Positions 1 to 5,295 are shown, numbered from the stretch's first letter. The stretch: 7,113 nucleotides of DNA from Methanomicrobiales archaeon (GCA_028678905.1 JAJRCO010000083.1:1-7113), one strand, 5' to 3'. Program-made: numbers and translations. Notes: a model not told the origin generated them from the sequence alone.

Positions 1-701
1 CCCCGGGGGGTCTTCAGCTCGATCCCCAGACGCTCCAGGAAACGCAGTGCCCCATTCGGGTTGTTGGTGATGCCGGGGATGAACGGGTCGTCGCTGAATG
101 CAAGCGAAATGTGCACCGGCCTGGTGGAGATGCCGTAGCAGTTCAGCTCCTTGGCTCGGACCTCGACGGTCCCGCTGGTGATCCCGTCTTCCACGATCTC
201 CCGGGCGGGACCGATCAGCCCGAGATCTTCCCGCGCCATCATGTCCCCCACATTACCGATGATCGCGAGCTTCGCCAGGTCCATATTGTCGCCATCCAGT
301 CCTCGGGCGAGCAGGTAGGCCATCCCCGCGGCGGAAAACTTGGTGTACCCGTAGGAGAGGGCGTTTACCTCCCGGTACCCGTCGCCAAAGGGCTGGCTCA
401 CGTGGTGATCCACGATCAGTACCTCTTCCACCGAAAGACCCCTTTCGGCAAGGAGGTTCTGCTGCCCGGCCCCCAGGTCAGAGAAGATCTTCAGACTTTC
501 GTCCCGGGGGACGTACCGCATGGCAAAAGGCTCCAGCTGGCGGACGAAGACCGGCTCCACCGGGATCCCCTCCCGCTGGAGGGCGAGCCGGAGGATGGTG
601 GCGCTGGTGATCCCGTCTGCGTCGATATGGGAGATGATGGTGACGTTCTCTGCGGCGCGTATCCATTCAGCCGCTTCCCGCAGATCACGATCGAGATCCA
701 T
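1..701 (-). CDS. DHH-family (RecJ-like) phosphoesterase, C-terminus cut by window edge
   Basis: The reverse strand encodes 233 codons from ATG at 701 to the window edge without a stop; the protein starts MDLDRDLREAAEWIRAAENV. DHH-family motifs occur in order: motif I HIDADG (about residues 25-30), motif II FSDLGAGQ (73-80), the signature VDHH (97-100) and motif IV NVGD (150-153). These residues bind the two divalent metals that hydrolyse phosphodiester bonds in RecJ-type exonucleases and related nanoRNases. The archaeal relatives are cytosolic, and some (GAN-like) associate with the replisome; which substrate this one uses cannot be told here because the C-terminal DHHA1 substrate domain lies outside the window. 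I chose 701 because motif I then falls about 25 residues in, as is usual. The frame stays open upstream to an ATG at 887, but that ATG lies inside the neighbouring insertion-sequence end, so the longer form is unlikely. The gene is divergent from the histidine kinase. Confidence 0.9.
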   Translation of the reverse strand, partial: MDLDRDLREAAEWIRAAENVTIISHIDADGITSATILRLALQREGIPVEPVFVRQLEPFAMRYVPRDESLKIFSDLGAGQQNLLAERGLSVEEVLIVDHHVSQPFGDGYREVNALSYGYTKFSAAGMAYLLARGLDGDNMDLAKLAIIGNVGDMMAREDLGLIGPAREIVEDGITSGTVEVRAKELNCYGISTRPVHISLAFSDDPFIPGITNNPNGALRFLERLGIELKTPR

Positions 702-855
702 TACTACGCATGTGTACTTCTCACAAATGAAATGGTGGGAATCGCGGTTTATCCGCCACTCACTATTCGGTATCGTTCGCAGGATATGACGGACCGTTAG
801 GACGATCTCTGGTGCAAGATTAACGTAGTGAATCCGGGGTGGGCGGATCGATGCG

Positions 856-868
856 TTTTTAAATAATT
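856..868 (-). promoter_or_regulatory. Putative TATA box for the DHH gene
   Basis: Read on the minus strand this is AATTATTTAAAAA, the best TATA-like stretch upstream of the DHH gene. Transcription would start about 25 nt downstream, near 835, giving a leader of roughly 130 nt before ATG 701. The leader contains a small hairpin (GCGG 744-747 with CCGC 753-756, loop TTTAT). The insertion-sequence boundary at 872 lies directly upstream of this box. Inferred from sequence only. Confidence 0.45.
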
Positions 869-871
869 CTG
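865..871. repeat. Left copy of putative target-site duplication
   Basis: AATTCTG here is repeated exactly at 1189-1195, immediately outside the right inverted repeat. A 7-bp match at both expected boundary positions is unlikely by chance but not conclusive. Confidence 0.5.
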
Positions 872-900
872 GGTGATTGTAAAACATCTGCCCCCAAATA
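872..900 (+). repeat. Left terminal inverted repeat of the IS remnant
   Basis: The inner half carries ATCTGCCCC (886-894) followed by CAAATA. It pairs with the right end at 1161-1188, where the matching strand reads ATCTGCCCC followed by TAATA. The outer 14 bases match the right end at 9 of 14 positions. Confidence 0.6.
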
Positions 901-925
901 GGAGGAGATACCTACATGGGGACAC

Positions 926-1150
926 ATGAATCTCCCGGACCTGATACAGATCTGTAGTTCCTAGGAGAGAGCATTCCAGTATTTATTCACCAGAAAGAAG
1001 GAATTAACGGGAATCTACTGTCCTTCCTGTCACCACGATCGGTTCTACCAGATGAGTCTCGGGAGGCTCCGGTGCACCCGGTGTAAGCGAGACTACCATC
1101 CCTCCTATGGGACACCTCTAGCTACGATGAGGATCTCCTACACCTCCTAG
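926..1150 (+). pseudogene. IS1595-like transposase, N-terminal zinc-ribbon fragment with in-frame stop
   Basis: One frame from ATG 926 reads MNLPDLIQICSS, then a TAG at 962-964, then ERAFQYLFTRKKELTGIY, and continues through a zinc ribbon to a TAG at 1148-1150. The ribbon has CPSC (first Cys codon at 1019) and CTRCKRDY, a CxxC...CxxC pair typical of the Zn-ribbon that precedes the catalytic domain in IS1595-type transposases. The frame is intact on both sides of the first TAG, so that stop looks like a single substitution, probably of a glutamate codon in an SSEERAF-like stretch. After GTPLATMRISYTS the protein ends and the right inverted repeat follows within 11 bp, so the whole catalytic domain has been deleted. 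GGAGGAG at 901-907 may be the old ribosome-binding site. Not expected to give a functional product. Confidence 0.7.
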
Positions 1151-1160
1151 GTCCAGATCA

Positions 1161-1188
1161 TATTAGGGGCAGATAATTGATAATTACC
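1161..1188 (-). repeat. Right terminal inverted repeat of the IS remnant
   Basis: On the plus strand the core reads GGGGCAGAT (1166-1174), the exact reverse complement of the left core. The end is AT-rich outside the core and finishes ATTACC, so the element has the form GGT...ACC. Confidence 0.6.
1172..1188 (+). promoter_or_regulatory. Weak candidate TATA region for the histidine kinase gene
   Basis: GATAATTGATAATTACC is the only AT-rich TATA-like stretch upstream of the kinase start. It would place transcription initiation near 1205, about 40 nt before ATG 1244. It lies within the right end of the insertion remnant, so if real, the promoter was supplied or altered by the insertion. Confidence 0.25.
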
Positions 1189-1195
1189 AATTCTG
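1189..1195. repeat. Right copy of putative target-site duplication
   Basis: AATTCTG, an exact copy of 865-871, directly follows the terminal ACC of the insertion remnant. Confidence 0.5.
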
Positions 1196-1243
1196 ATAAG
1201 ATCATGGAAGTCCGACCCCAATCGGCATCCGGCAGGTTCAGAA

Positions 1244-2341
1244 ATGAATCAACAGGAATATGAGATGAACTACCAGGCCCTCATCGAACACTCATCTGAT
1301 GCAATAATAGTCCACGACCCTGAGGGAAAGATCCTGTATGCCAATCCCGCAGCCCTGACACTCATCGGCGATAGATCTCTCGAAGAAGCGATGAAAAAAT
1401 CGGTCTATGAGCATCTTCCTCCGGGCTTTTCGGACCGTGCCAGTCAGGACATCCAGAAGATCCTGGAAGGGGGAACTCTTCCTGCGCTCGTGGCCACGGT
1501 TCTCCTGGCAAATGGTGACTACATCGAAGTTGAGGTCCGGGCGAATCTGGTGAATTTCGGGGGTCGTTCAGCGATACAGATCCATATGCGGGAACTCTTT
1601 GATCGGGCGAAACTGATAGAATCACTGAAACAGCAGGCCGAGGATCTCCGGCGAAGTAACGAAGATCTCGAGAATCTCTCTCACATCGCCGCCCATGATC
1701 TCCAGGAACCGGTGCGGACCGTCATCACTTTTATCCAGCGCCTGGAAATGGAAAAAAAGGAGACGCTGGACGCGGAGGCGCGCGGGTACATCCGGACCAT
1801 CGAAAAAGCCGGGCTCCGCATGCATCAGCTGCTCGGTGACCTCCGTCGTTATTCCCGGCTGAACATGCAGGAGCTGCGAAAAGAGAAGGTGGATACTGAT
1901 AGTATTCTTGACCAGATCCTCGGAGAACTGCAGCCCCGGATCAGGGAGGAAGGCGCAACCGTCGTCCGGGAGAAACTGCCGGTGGTCATGGCAGACCCTA
2001 CCCTGCTGCGTATAGCGCTCCAGAATCTGGTCGAAAATGGGATCAAATTTCATCGGCCTGGTAATAAACCAAGGGTAGTGGTAGCTGCCTTTTCCCGGGG
2101 TGATGCCTGGCAATTCTCGGTGCAGGACAACGGCATAGGTATCCCATCCCGGTACTTCCAGAAGATCTTCGACATGTTTGAGCGGCTCAATCCGCCCGAT
2201 GCCTACCCGGGCACAGGAATGGGATTAGCGATCTGCAGGCGCATCGTCGAGAGACATGGAGGGAAGATCTGGGTAGAATCAGAGGAAGGAAAGGGTTCAA
2301 CCTTCTGCTTCTCCCTTCCCGTAGACGATACCGGAGCGTGA
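1244..2341 (+). CDS. Soluble PAS-domain sensor histidine kinase, orphan
   Basis: A 365-residue protein with no signal peptide or membrane segment, so a cytosolic sensor. Residues about 8-118 form a PAS domain (EHSSDAIIVHDPEGKILYAN start), which binds a small ligand or cofactor or acts as a relay. A short coiled coil (about 120-146) joins it to the dimerisation helix. The H-box HIAAHDLQEPVR carries the likely phosphoacceptor His151 and resembles the phytochrome-like HisKA group. The ATPase domain shows the N-box (NLVENGIKFH, 261-270), the G1 box DNGIGI (295-300), the F-box FERL and the G2 box GTGMGLAI (323-330), so autophosphorylation should be intact. There is no receiver or output domain and no response regulator nearby, so the partner is unknown; such orphan kinases are common in methanogens. 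The start is uncertain: ATG 1265 (residue 8), preceded by AGGA, is an alternative. The gene is convergent with nothing and is followed by 268 nt of non-coding DNA. Confidence 0.92.
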   Translation: MNQQEYEMNYQALIEHSSDAIIVHDPEGKILYANPAALTLIGDRSLEEAMKKSVYEHLPPGFSDRASQDIQKILEGGTLPALVATVLLANGDYIEVEVRANLVNFGGRSAIQIHMRELFDRAKLIESLKQQAEDLRRSNEDLENLSHIAAHDLQEPVRTVITFIQRLEMEKKETLDAEARGYIRTIEKAGLRMHQLLGDLRRYSRLNMQELRKEKVDTDSILDQILGELQPRIREEGATVVREKLPVVMADPTLLRIALQNLVENGIKFHRPGNKPRVVVAAFSRGDAWQFSVQDNGIGIPSRYFQKIFDMFERLNPPDAYPGTGMGLAICRRIVERHGGKIWVESEEGKGSTFCFSLPVDDTGA

Positions 2342-2352
2342 ACCGAAATCTG

Positions 2353-2416
2353 CAGACACCAGTTCCTCGCCAATGCTTCCCCGGAACAACCATTATCGAT
2401 CGGTTACTGGTGCCTG
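2353..2416. repeat. Imperfect 11-bp inverted repeat downstream of the kinase
   Basis: CAGACACCAGT (2353-2363) and ACTGGTGCCTG (2406-2416) are inverse complements at 10 of 11 positions, separated by 42 nt. The loop can itself pair GTTCC (2362-2366) with GGAAC (2383-2387). It may be a structured 3' end of the kinase transcript or a protein-binding site. Confidence 0.4.
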
Positions 2417-2449
2417 TGGTCACTTCCAGGAAGGTTTTAGGATATTGAT

Positions 2450-2476
2450 GGTGAAATTTAGCGGAAATCACCTTTT
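2450..2476 (+). terminator. Hairpin followed by TTTT, possible terminator of the kinase gene
   Basis: GGTGA (2450-2454) pairs with TCACC (2468-2472), and inside it TTT (2457-2459) pairs with AAA (2465-2467), with a two-base bulge and a five-base loop AGCGG. TTTT follows at 2473-2476. Archaeal termination relies mainly on the T-run, which is short here, so this is a tentative call. AATCAC (2466-2471) can pair instead with GTGATT (2480-2485), excluding the first hairpin. Confidence 0.35.
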
Positions 2477-2482
2477 CCCGTG

Positions 2483-2496
2483 ATTGGGAAACCAAT
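2483..2496 (+). other. Short hairpin with a GAAA tetraloop
   Basis: ATTGG (2483-2487) and CCAAT (2492-2496) pair perfectly around GAAA (2488-2491), a GNRA-type tetraloop that is especially stable in RNA. It directly follows the possible terminator and overlaps the alternative GTGATT arm, so 2450-2496 can fold in at least two ways. No known RNA family recognised. Confidence 0.35.
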
Positions 2497-2521
2497 ATGA
2501 GCACCGCTGGAGAGAATGTAG

Positions 2522-2531
2522 TTTATCTATA
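2522..2531 (+). promoter_or_regulatory. Putative TATA box for the nnr-moaC unit
   Basis: TTTATCTATA is a good match to the archaeal TATA consensus and would place initiation near 2553, leaving a leader of about 57 nt that contains the GGAGG at 2600-2604. A second, weaker AT stretch (TTTATGTTTA, 2553-2562) lies closer and would favour the upstream ATG candidates at 2577 or 2586. Confidence 0.45.
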
Positions 2532-2599
2532 CTGGGAATCAGAAATTCGGGATTTATGTTTAATTCGGGGTCTTATATGCGGTGGATGGGGGAATTTCT

Positions 2600-2604
2600 G
2601 GAGG
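2600..2604 (+). promoter_or_regulatory. Ribosome-binding site deciding the nnr start
   Basis: GGAGG lies 5 nt upstream of ATG 2610. The other in-frame ATGs (2577, 2586) have no comparable site. The bases also read as Leu-Glu-Glu codons if a longer form is translated, so the evidence is not exclusive. Confidence 0.5.
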
Positions 2605-2609
2605 AAGGG

Positions 2610-3965
2610 ATGATCTCACCCGAACGGATGCGGGTGGTGGAGGAGAACGCCGTGGCGCTCGGGGTCGATACGCGCACGATGATGGAGAGCGCAGGTAGCG
2701 CCCTGGCCCGCTCCGTGCGGGAATTCCGCCCGGATCGGGTGCTCATCCTCTGCGGGAAAGGTAACAACGGGGGAGACGGGCTGGTGGCGGCCCGGTACCT
2801 CCAGAAAGACGTGGAGACGAGTGTGATCTTTGTTGATCAGGAGGGAAAGAGTGATCTTATGCAAGAGCAGCTGTGCACCCTGTCCTCCTGCGATGTCGTT
2901 CTCCACCCGGTGCAGTGCCTGGCCGAGGTGAGAAGGCTGCGGACTCTCTTCACCGGGGCCGATCTCATCGTGGATGCACTGCTCGGGACCGGCGCGAGCG
3001 GTACCTTGCGGGAACCGTATGTCAGCCTGGTGCGCTATGCAAACCAGTCCGGGGTTCCCATCCTCGCCGCAGATGTCCCCACTCCCGGCATCAAATCCCG
3101 CCATATCCTGGCCTTTCACCGCTCCAAGGTGGAGGGTAGCGAGGTGGCGGAGATCGGCATCCCCTTGGAGGCAGAGGTCTGCACCGGTCCCGGCGAGATC
3201 CTGCTGATCCCGCCGAAAGCTTCCGGTGCGCACAAGGGTGCCGGGGGCTCCGTGCTGGTGGTGGGAGGGGGACCCTACCAGGGGGCCCCCTATCTGGTAG
3301 CCCTGGGAGCGCTCCGTGGCGGGGCGGACCTGGTGCGGGTCGCTTCTCCGGTCTCCCTGCCCTACGCGGACCTGATCCGGGAACCCCTGGAGGGGGACCG
3401 TGTCCGTACAGAACACCTGCCCCGCCTGATCGCCCTTGCGGAGGAAGCGGACGTGGTGGTCTGCGGAAATGGTCTGGGGACGCGGAGCCACGGGGTGGTG
3501 CGGGAGCTCGCTCCCCACTGCGTGCGGTTGGTACTGGATGCGGACGCCCTGCGTAAGCCCCTTCCGGCCGGTTCATCCACCATCTATACCCCGCACGCTG
3601 GGGAGTTCAGACGGATGACCCGCAAGACGCCGCCTCCCGATCTGGTCAGACGGGCCCGAATGGTGAAAAGCGCGGCTGGACCGGGAGTGATCCTGCTAAA
3701 AGGGGAGGTGGACGTGATCTCCGATGGGGGGCGGGTGCGGTTCAACCGAACCGGCGGGCCGGGCATGACTGTGGGTGGCACCGGCGATGTCCTGGCCGGG
3801 GTCACCGCGGCGCTGTTCTGCCGCCTCCCGGCCTTTGAAGCGGCCTGCGTCGCGGCCTACGCGAACGGCAAAGCCGGGGAAGTCGCCCAGGCCAAGTACG
3901 GCGACGGGATGACCGCGAGCGATATGCTATCCTGGATCCCGGCCTACCTGTTCGGAGGGGTGTAG
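2610..3965 (+). CDS. nnr: Bifunctional NAD(P)HX epimerase / ADP- or ATP-dependent NAD(P)HX dehydratase
   Basis: The protein repairs hydrated NADH and NADPH: the N-terminal YjeF_N domain interconverts the R and S epimers and the C-terminal ribokinase-like domain dehydrates the S form at the cost of ATP or ADP. With this start it has 451 residues. The epimerase half shows GKGNNGGDGLVAARYLQ (49-65), VDALLGTG (121-128) and DVPTPG (155-160), where most relatives have D-x-P-S-G. The kinase half shows AHKGAGGSVLVVGG (207-220), TPHAGEF (327-333), LLKG (362-365) and GGPGMTVGGTGDVLAG (382-397) with the likely catalytic Asp393. ATG 2610 is chosen because GGAGG (2600-2604) sits 5 nt before it; ATG 2577 and 2586 are in frame and possible, adding 11 or 8 residues. 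The reading frame also extends to a TTG at 2484, which lies in structured non-coding sequence and is unlikely. It probably shares a transcript with moaC, which begins 3 nt after its stop. Confidence 0.9.
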   Translation: MISPERMRVVEENAVALGVDTRTMMESAGSALARSVREFRPDRVLILCGKGNNGGDGLVAARYLQKDVETSVIFVDQEGKSDLMQEQLCTLSSCDVVLHPVQCLAEVRRLRTLFTGADLIVDALLGTGASGTLREPYVSLVRYANQSGVPILAADVPTPGIKSRHILAFHRSKVEGSEVAEIGIPLEAEVCTGPGEILLIPPKASGAHKGAGGSVLVVGGGPYQGAPYLVALGALRGGADLVRVASPVSLPYADLIREPLEGDRVRTEHLPRLIALAEEADVVVCGNGLGTRSHGVVRELAPHCVRLVLDADALRKPLPAGSSTIYTPHAGEFRRMTRKTPPPDLVRRARMVKSAAGPGVILLKGEVDVISDGGRVRFNRTGGPGMTVGGTGDVLAGVTAALFCRLPAFEAACVAAYANGKAGEVAQAKYGDGMTASDMLSWIPAYLFGGV

Positions 3966-3968
3966 GAA

Positions 3969-4436
3969 ATGGCCGAGTTTACCCATATCACCGGCGAACG
4001 AGTACGCATGGTCGACGTATCGGAGAAAAAGGACGTGATCCGGGAGGCCACCGCCCGAGGTAAGATCCGTCTCCGGCCGGAGACCCTCCAGGCGATCCGG
4101 CAGGGGACGGTGGTGAAGGGAAACGTCCTGGCCACCGCCCGGGTGGCGGCGACCCTCGCCGTGAAACAGACCTCGCTCCTCATCCCGCTCTGTCACCAGA
4201 TTCCCCTTTCAGCGGTGGACGTGGACTTCTCCTACGGGGAGGGCTGCATCGAAGCAGAAGTACGGGTGCGATCCACCGGCAAAACCGGAGTGGAGATGGA
4301 GGCGCTGACCGGGGTGTCGGTCGCTCTGCTAACCATCTGGGACATGGTGAAGTCCGCAGAGAAGGACGAACATGGCCAGTACCCCTGCACCTGTATCTCG
4401 GATGTCCAGGTGGTAGAGAAGAAGAAAGGGACGTGA
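3969..4436 (+). CDS. moaC: Cyclic pyranopterin monophosphate synthase (MoaC)
   Basis: MoaC converts the 3',8-cyclo-GTP product of MoaA into cyclic pyranopterin monophosphate, an early step of molybdopterin synthesis; methanogens need this cofactor for formylmethanofuran and formate dehydrogenases. At 155 residues it is full length for the family. Visible signatures are MVDVSEK (14-20), IPLCHQIPL with His76 (72-80), GVEMEALTGVSVALLTIWDM with Glu109, Glu111 and Asp125, and the following KSAEKDEHG with Lys128 and Lys132, which together form the substrate pocket at the subunit interface of the hexamer. The start follows the nnr stop by 3 nt, and a GGAGGGG ribosome-binding site (3954-3960) lies inside the end of nnr, so the two are probably co-transcribed. 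No other molybdopterin gene is present in the window, and the metabolic link to nnr is not obvious. Confidence 0.96.
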   Translation: MAEFTHITGERVRMVDVSEKKDVIREATARGKIRLRPETLQAIRQGTVVKGNVLATARVAATLAVKQTSLLIPLCHQIPLSAVDVDFSYGEGCIEAEVRVRSTGKTGVEMEALTGVSVALLTIWDMVKSAEKDEHGQYPCTCISDVQVVEKKKGT

Positions 4437-4507
4437 ATTCAGGAAGTGCCCGAAATGGCGTGCACTCCGGGGCTACCGACAGGAGGATCCAAATCTGGTT
4501 TGTTTCG

Positions 4508-4536
4508 CCGGATGAGGGCATACTCGTGCCATCCGG
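4508..4536. other. Strong hairpin downstream of moaC
   Basis: CCGGAT (4508-4513) pairs with ATCCGG (4531-4536), and inside it GGCA (4517-4520) pairs with TGCC (4527-4530), with a three-base bulge and a six-base loop TACTCG. Ten base pairs, mostly GC. No T-run follows, so it is not a standard archaeal terminator; it may protect the moaC transcript end or belong to a small RNA. No family recognised. Confidence 0.4.
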
Positions 4537-4560
4537 GTGAGCGCATGATTGAAGCATCTG

Positions 4561-4576
4561 GAATCTTCGATGATTC
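4561..4576. promoter_or_regulatory. Operator-like 16-bp palindrome upstream of rpl15e
   Basis: GAATCTTCGATGATTC is symmetric at 14 of 16 positions (GAATC-n-TCGA-n-GATTC). It is followed by more GATTC/GAATTC words up to about 4592 and lies about 45 bp upstream of the rpl15e BRE. It could be a dimeric regulator site; no known consensus recognised. Confidence 0.3.
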
Positions 4577-4614
4577 GATTGAATTCCGATTCTCCAATTG
4601 TTTTAATACCCTCC

Positions 4615-4631
4615 CCATCGAAATATAAAAA
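4615..4631 (+). promoter_or_regulatory. BRE/TATA promoter of rpl15e and downstream genes
   Basis: CCATCGAAATATAAAAA contains a near-consensus archaeal TATA box preceded by a purine-containing BRE-like stretch. Initiation is expected near 4650-4655, giving a leader of about 45 nt that carries a strong ribosome-binding site. This is the clearest promoter in the window, as expected for a highly expressed ribosomal gene. Confidence 0.75.
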
Positions 4632-4681
4632 CCACGGGATTTTTGTCCTGAAAGGAATGTGGCTTATCTAAGCTGAACCTT

Positions 4682-4689
4682 GAGGTGAT
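4682..4689 (+). promoter_or_regulatory. Strong ribosome-binding site of rpl15e
   Basis: GAGGTGAT matches the 16S rRNA 3' end complement over eight bases and lies 8 nt before ATG 4698, fixing that start. Confidence 0.8.
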
Positions 4690-4697
4690 TCGATTCA

Positions 4698-5288
4698 ATG
4701 GCCAAATCAATGTACGCCTATGTGAGGGATGCCTGGAAGAAACCGGAACAGACTGGGGTCCAGGCACTCCTCTGGAGCCGGATGCAGAAGTGGCGCCGGG
4801 AAGGCACCGTGGTGCGGGTGGATCGCCCGACCCGGATCGACCGCGCCCGGACACTGGGATATCGAGCCAAGCAGGGGATCATCGTGGCCCGGGTGAAGGT
4901 TCGCCGTGGTGGAAGAAGGGCATCCCGCTACGTGCGGGGACGACGCACCGCGCATATGGGTATCCGCCACAAGACCCCGGCCAAGAGCCTGCAGCGCATC
5001 GCAGAGGAGCGCTCATCGAGGAAATTCTCCAACATGGAGGCCCTGAACTCCTACTGGGTAGGAGAAGACGGAAAGCACCGCTGGTACGAAGTAATCATGG
5101 TGGATCCCCATCATCCGGCCATCCTCTCAGACGCACGACTGGCCTGGCTCGCCGATCCCGCCCACCGGGGACGGGCGGAGCGGGGTAAGACCAGTGCCGG
5201 ACACAAGGGACGGGGCATGCGCAGGAAAGGAGTGGGGACAGAAAAGACCCGACCCAGCATCCGCTCCCACGCCAACAAAGGAAAATAA
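4698..5288 (+). CDS. rpl15e: 50S ribosomal protein L15e
   Basis: A 196-residue, very basic protein with no bacterial counterpart; the archaeal/eukaryotic L15e family is usually about 190-205 residues, so it is full length. It begins MAKSMYAYVRDAWKKP and carries the family hallmarks LLWSRMQKWRREGTVVRVDRPTRIDRARTLGY, RVKVRRGGRR (66-75) and WYEVIMVDPHHPAI (128-141), ending in an Arg/Lys-rich tail that would contact 23S rRNA in the large subunit. It has its own clear promoter and ribosome-binding site. The RNase P protein gene follows after 20 nt, with a seven-T run in between that may lower read-through. This is the first gene of the archaeal block that also encodes RNase P proteins, proteasome alpha and, in many genomes, the exosome subunits. 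Confidence 0.97.
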   Translation: MAKSMYAYVRDAWKKPEQTGVQALLWSRMQKWRREGTVVRVDRPTRIDRARTLGYRAKQGIIVARVKVRRGGRRASRYVRGRRTAHMGIRHKTPAKSLQRIAEERSSRKFSNMEALNSYWVGEDGKHRWYEVIMVDPHHPAILSDARLAWLADPAHRGRAERGKTSAGHKGRGMRRKGVGTEKTRPSIRSHANKGK

Positions 5289-5295
5289 CCTCTCA

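Larger units (their letters stand above)
872..1188 (+). mobile_element. Decayed, internally deleted IS1595-like element (MITE-like, about 317 bp)
   Basis: The two ends form imperfect inverted repeats. Reading inward, the left end (872-900) and right end (1188-1161) both begin GGT and share an exact 9-bp core, ATCTGCCCC (left 886-894, right 1174-1166). Nine of the 14 bases outside the core also match. The 7-bp direct repeat AATTCTG flanks the element on both sides (865-871 and 1189-1195), as expected of a target-site duplication; IS1595 elements usually make 8 bp, so one base may have changed or the edge may be off by one. Inside lies only the N-terminal zinc-ribbon part of a transposase, broken by a stop. 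A full element of this family is about 0.7-1 kb or more, so the catalytic DDE/DDN domain has been lost. It could move only with a transposase supplied elsewhere. Confidence 0.65.

Noticed and set aside
111..800. Long plus-strand open frame of 229 codons
   Set aside because: It lies antisense to the DHH phosphoesterase, whose catalytic motifs are clear in the minus-strand frame; the plus-strand protein shows no family features.
962..964. Amber codon in the transposase remnant as a pyrrolysine codon
   Set aside because: The same protein also ends at a TAG and lacks its catalytic domain, and nothing in the window suggests a pyrrolysine system; a nonsense mutation in a dead element is simpler.
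1622..2113. Minus-strand open frame of 163 codons inside the kinase gene
   Set aside because: Shadow of the kinase's codon pattern; the plus-strand frame has all histidine kinase boxes.
2423..2433. Palindrome CTTCCAGGAAG followed by GTTTT as a terminator
   Set aside because: A one-base loop cannot form a hairpin; it is at most a protein-binding palindrome.
2484..2609. N-terminal extension of Nnr from TTG 2484
   Set aside because: It begins inside the GAAA-tetraloop hairpin and contains the likely promoter; the family motif begins near ISPERMR and GGAGG precedes ATG 2610.
2616..3518. Minus-strand open frame of 300 codons
   Set aside because: Antisense shadow of nnr in GC-rich sequence; the sense frame carries all the Nnr motifs.
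4446..4628. Small open frame of 60 codons between moaC and rpl15e
   Set aside because: No ribosome-binding site, no recognisable similarity, its composition changes along its length and it ends inside the rpl15e TATA box. A shorter version from ATG 4545 has only a weak GGTGAG ahead of it.
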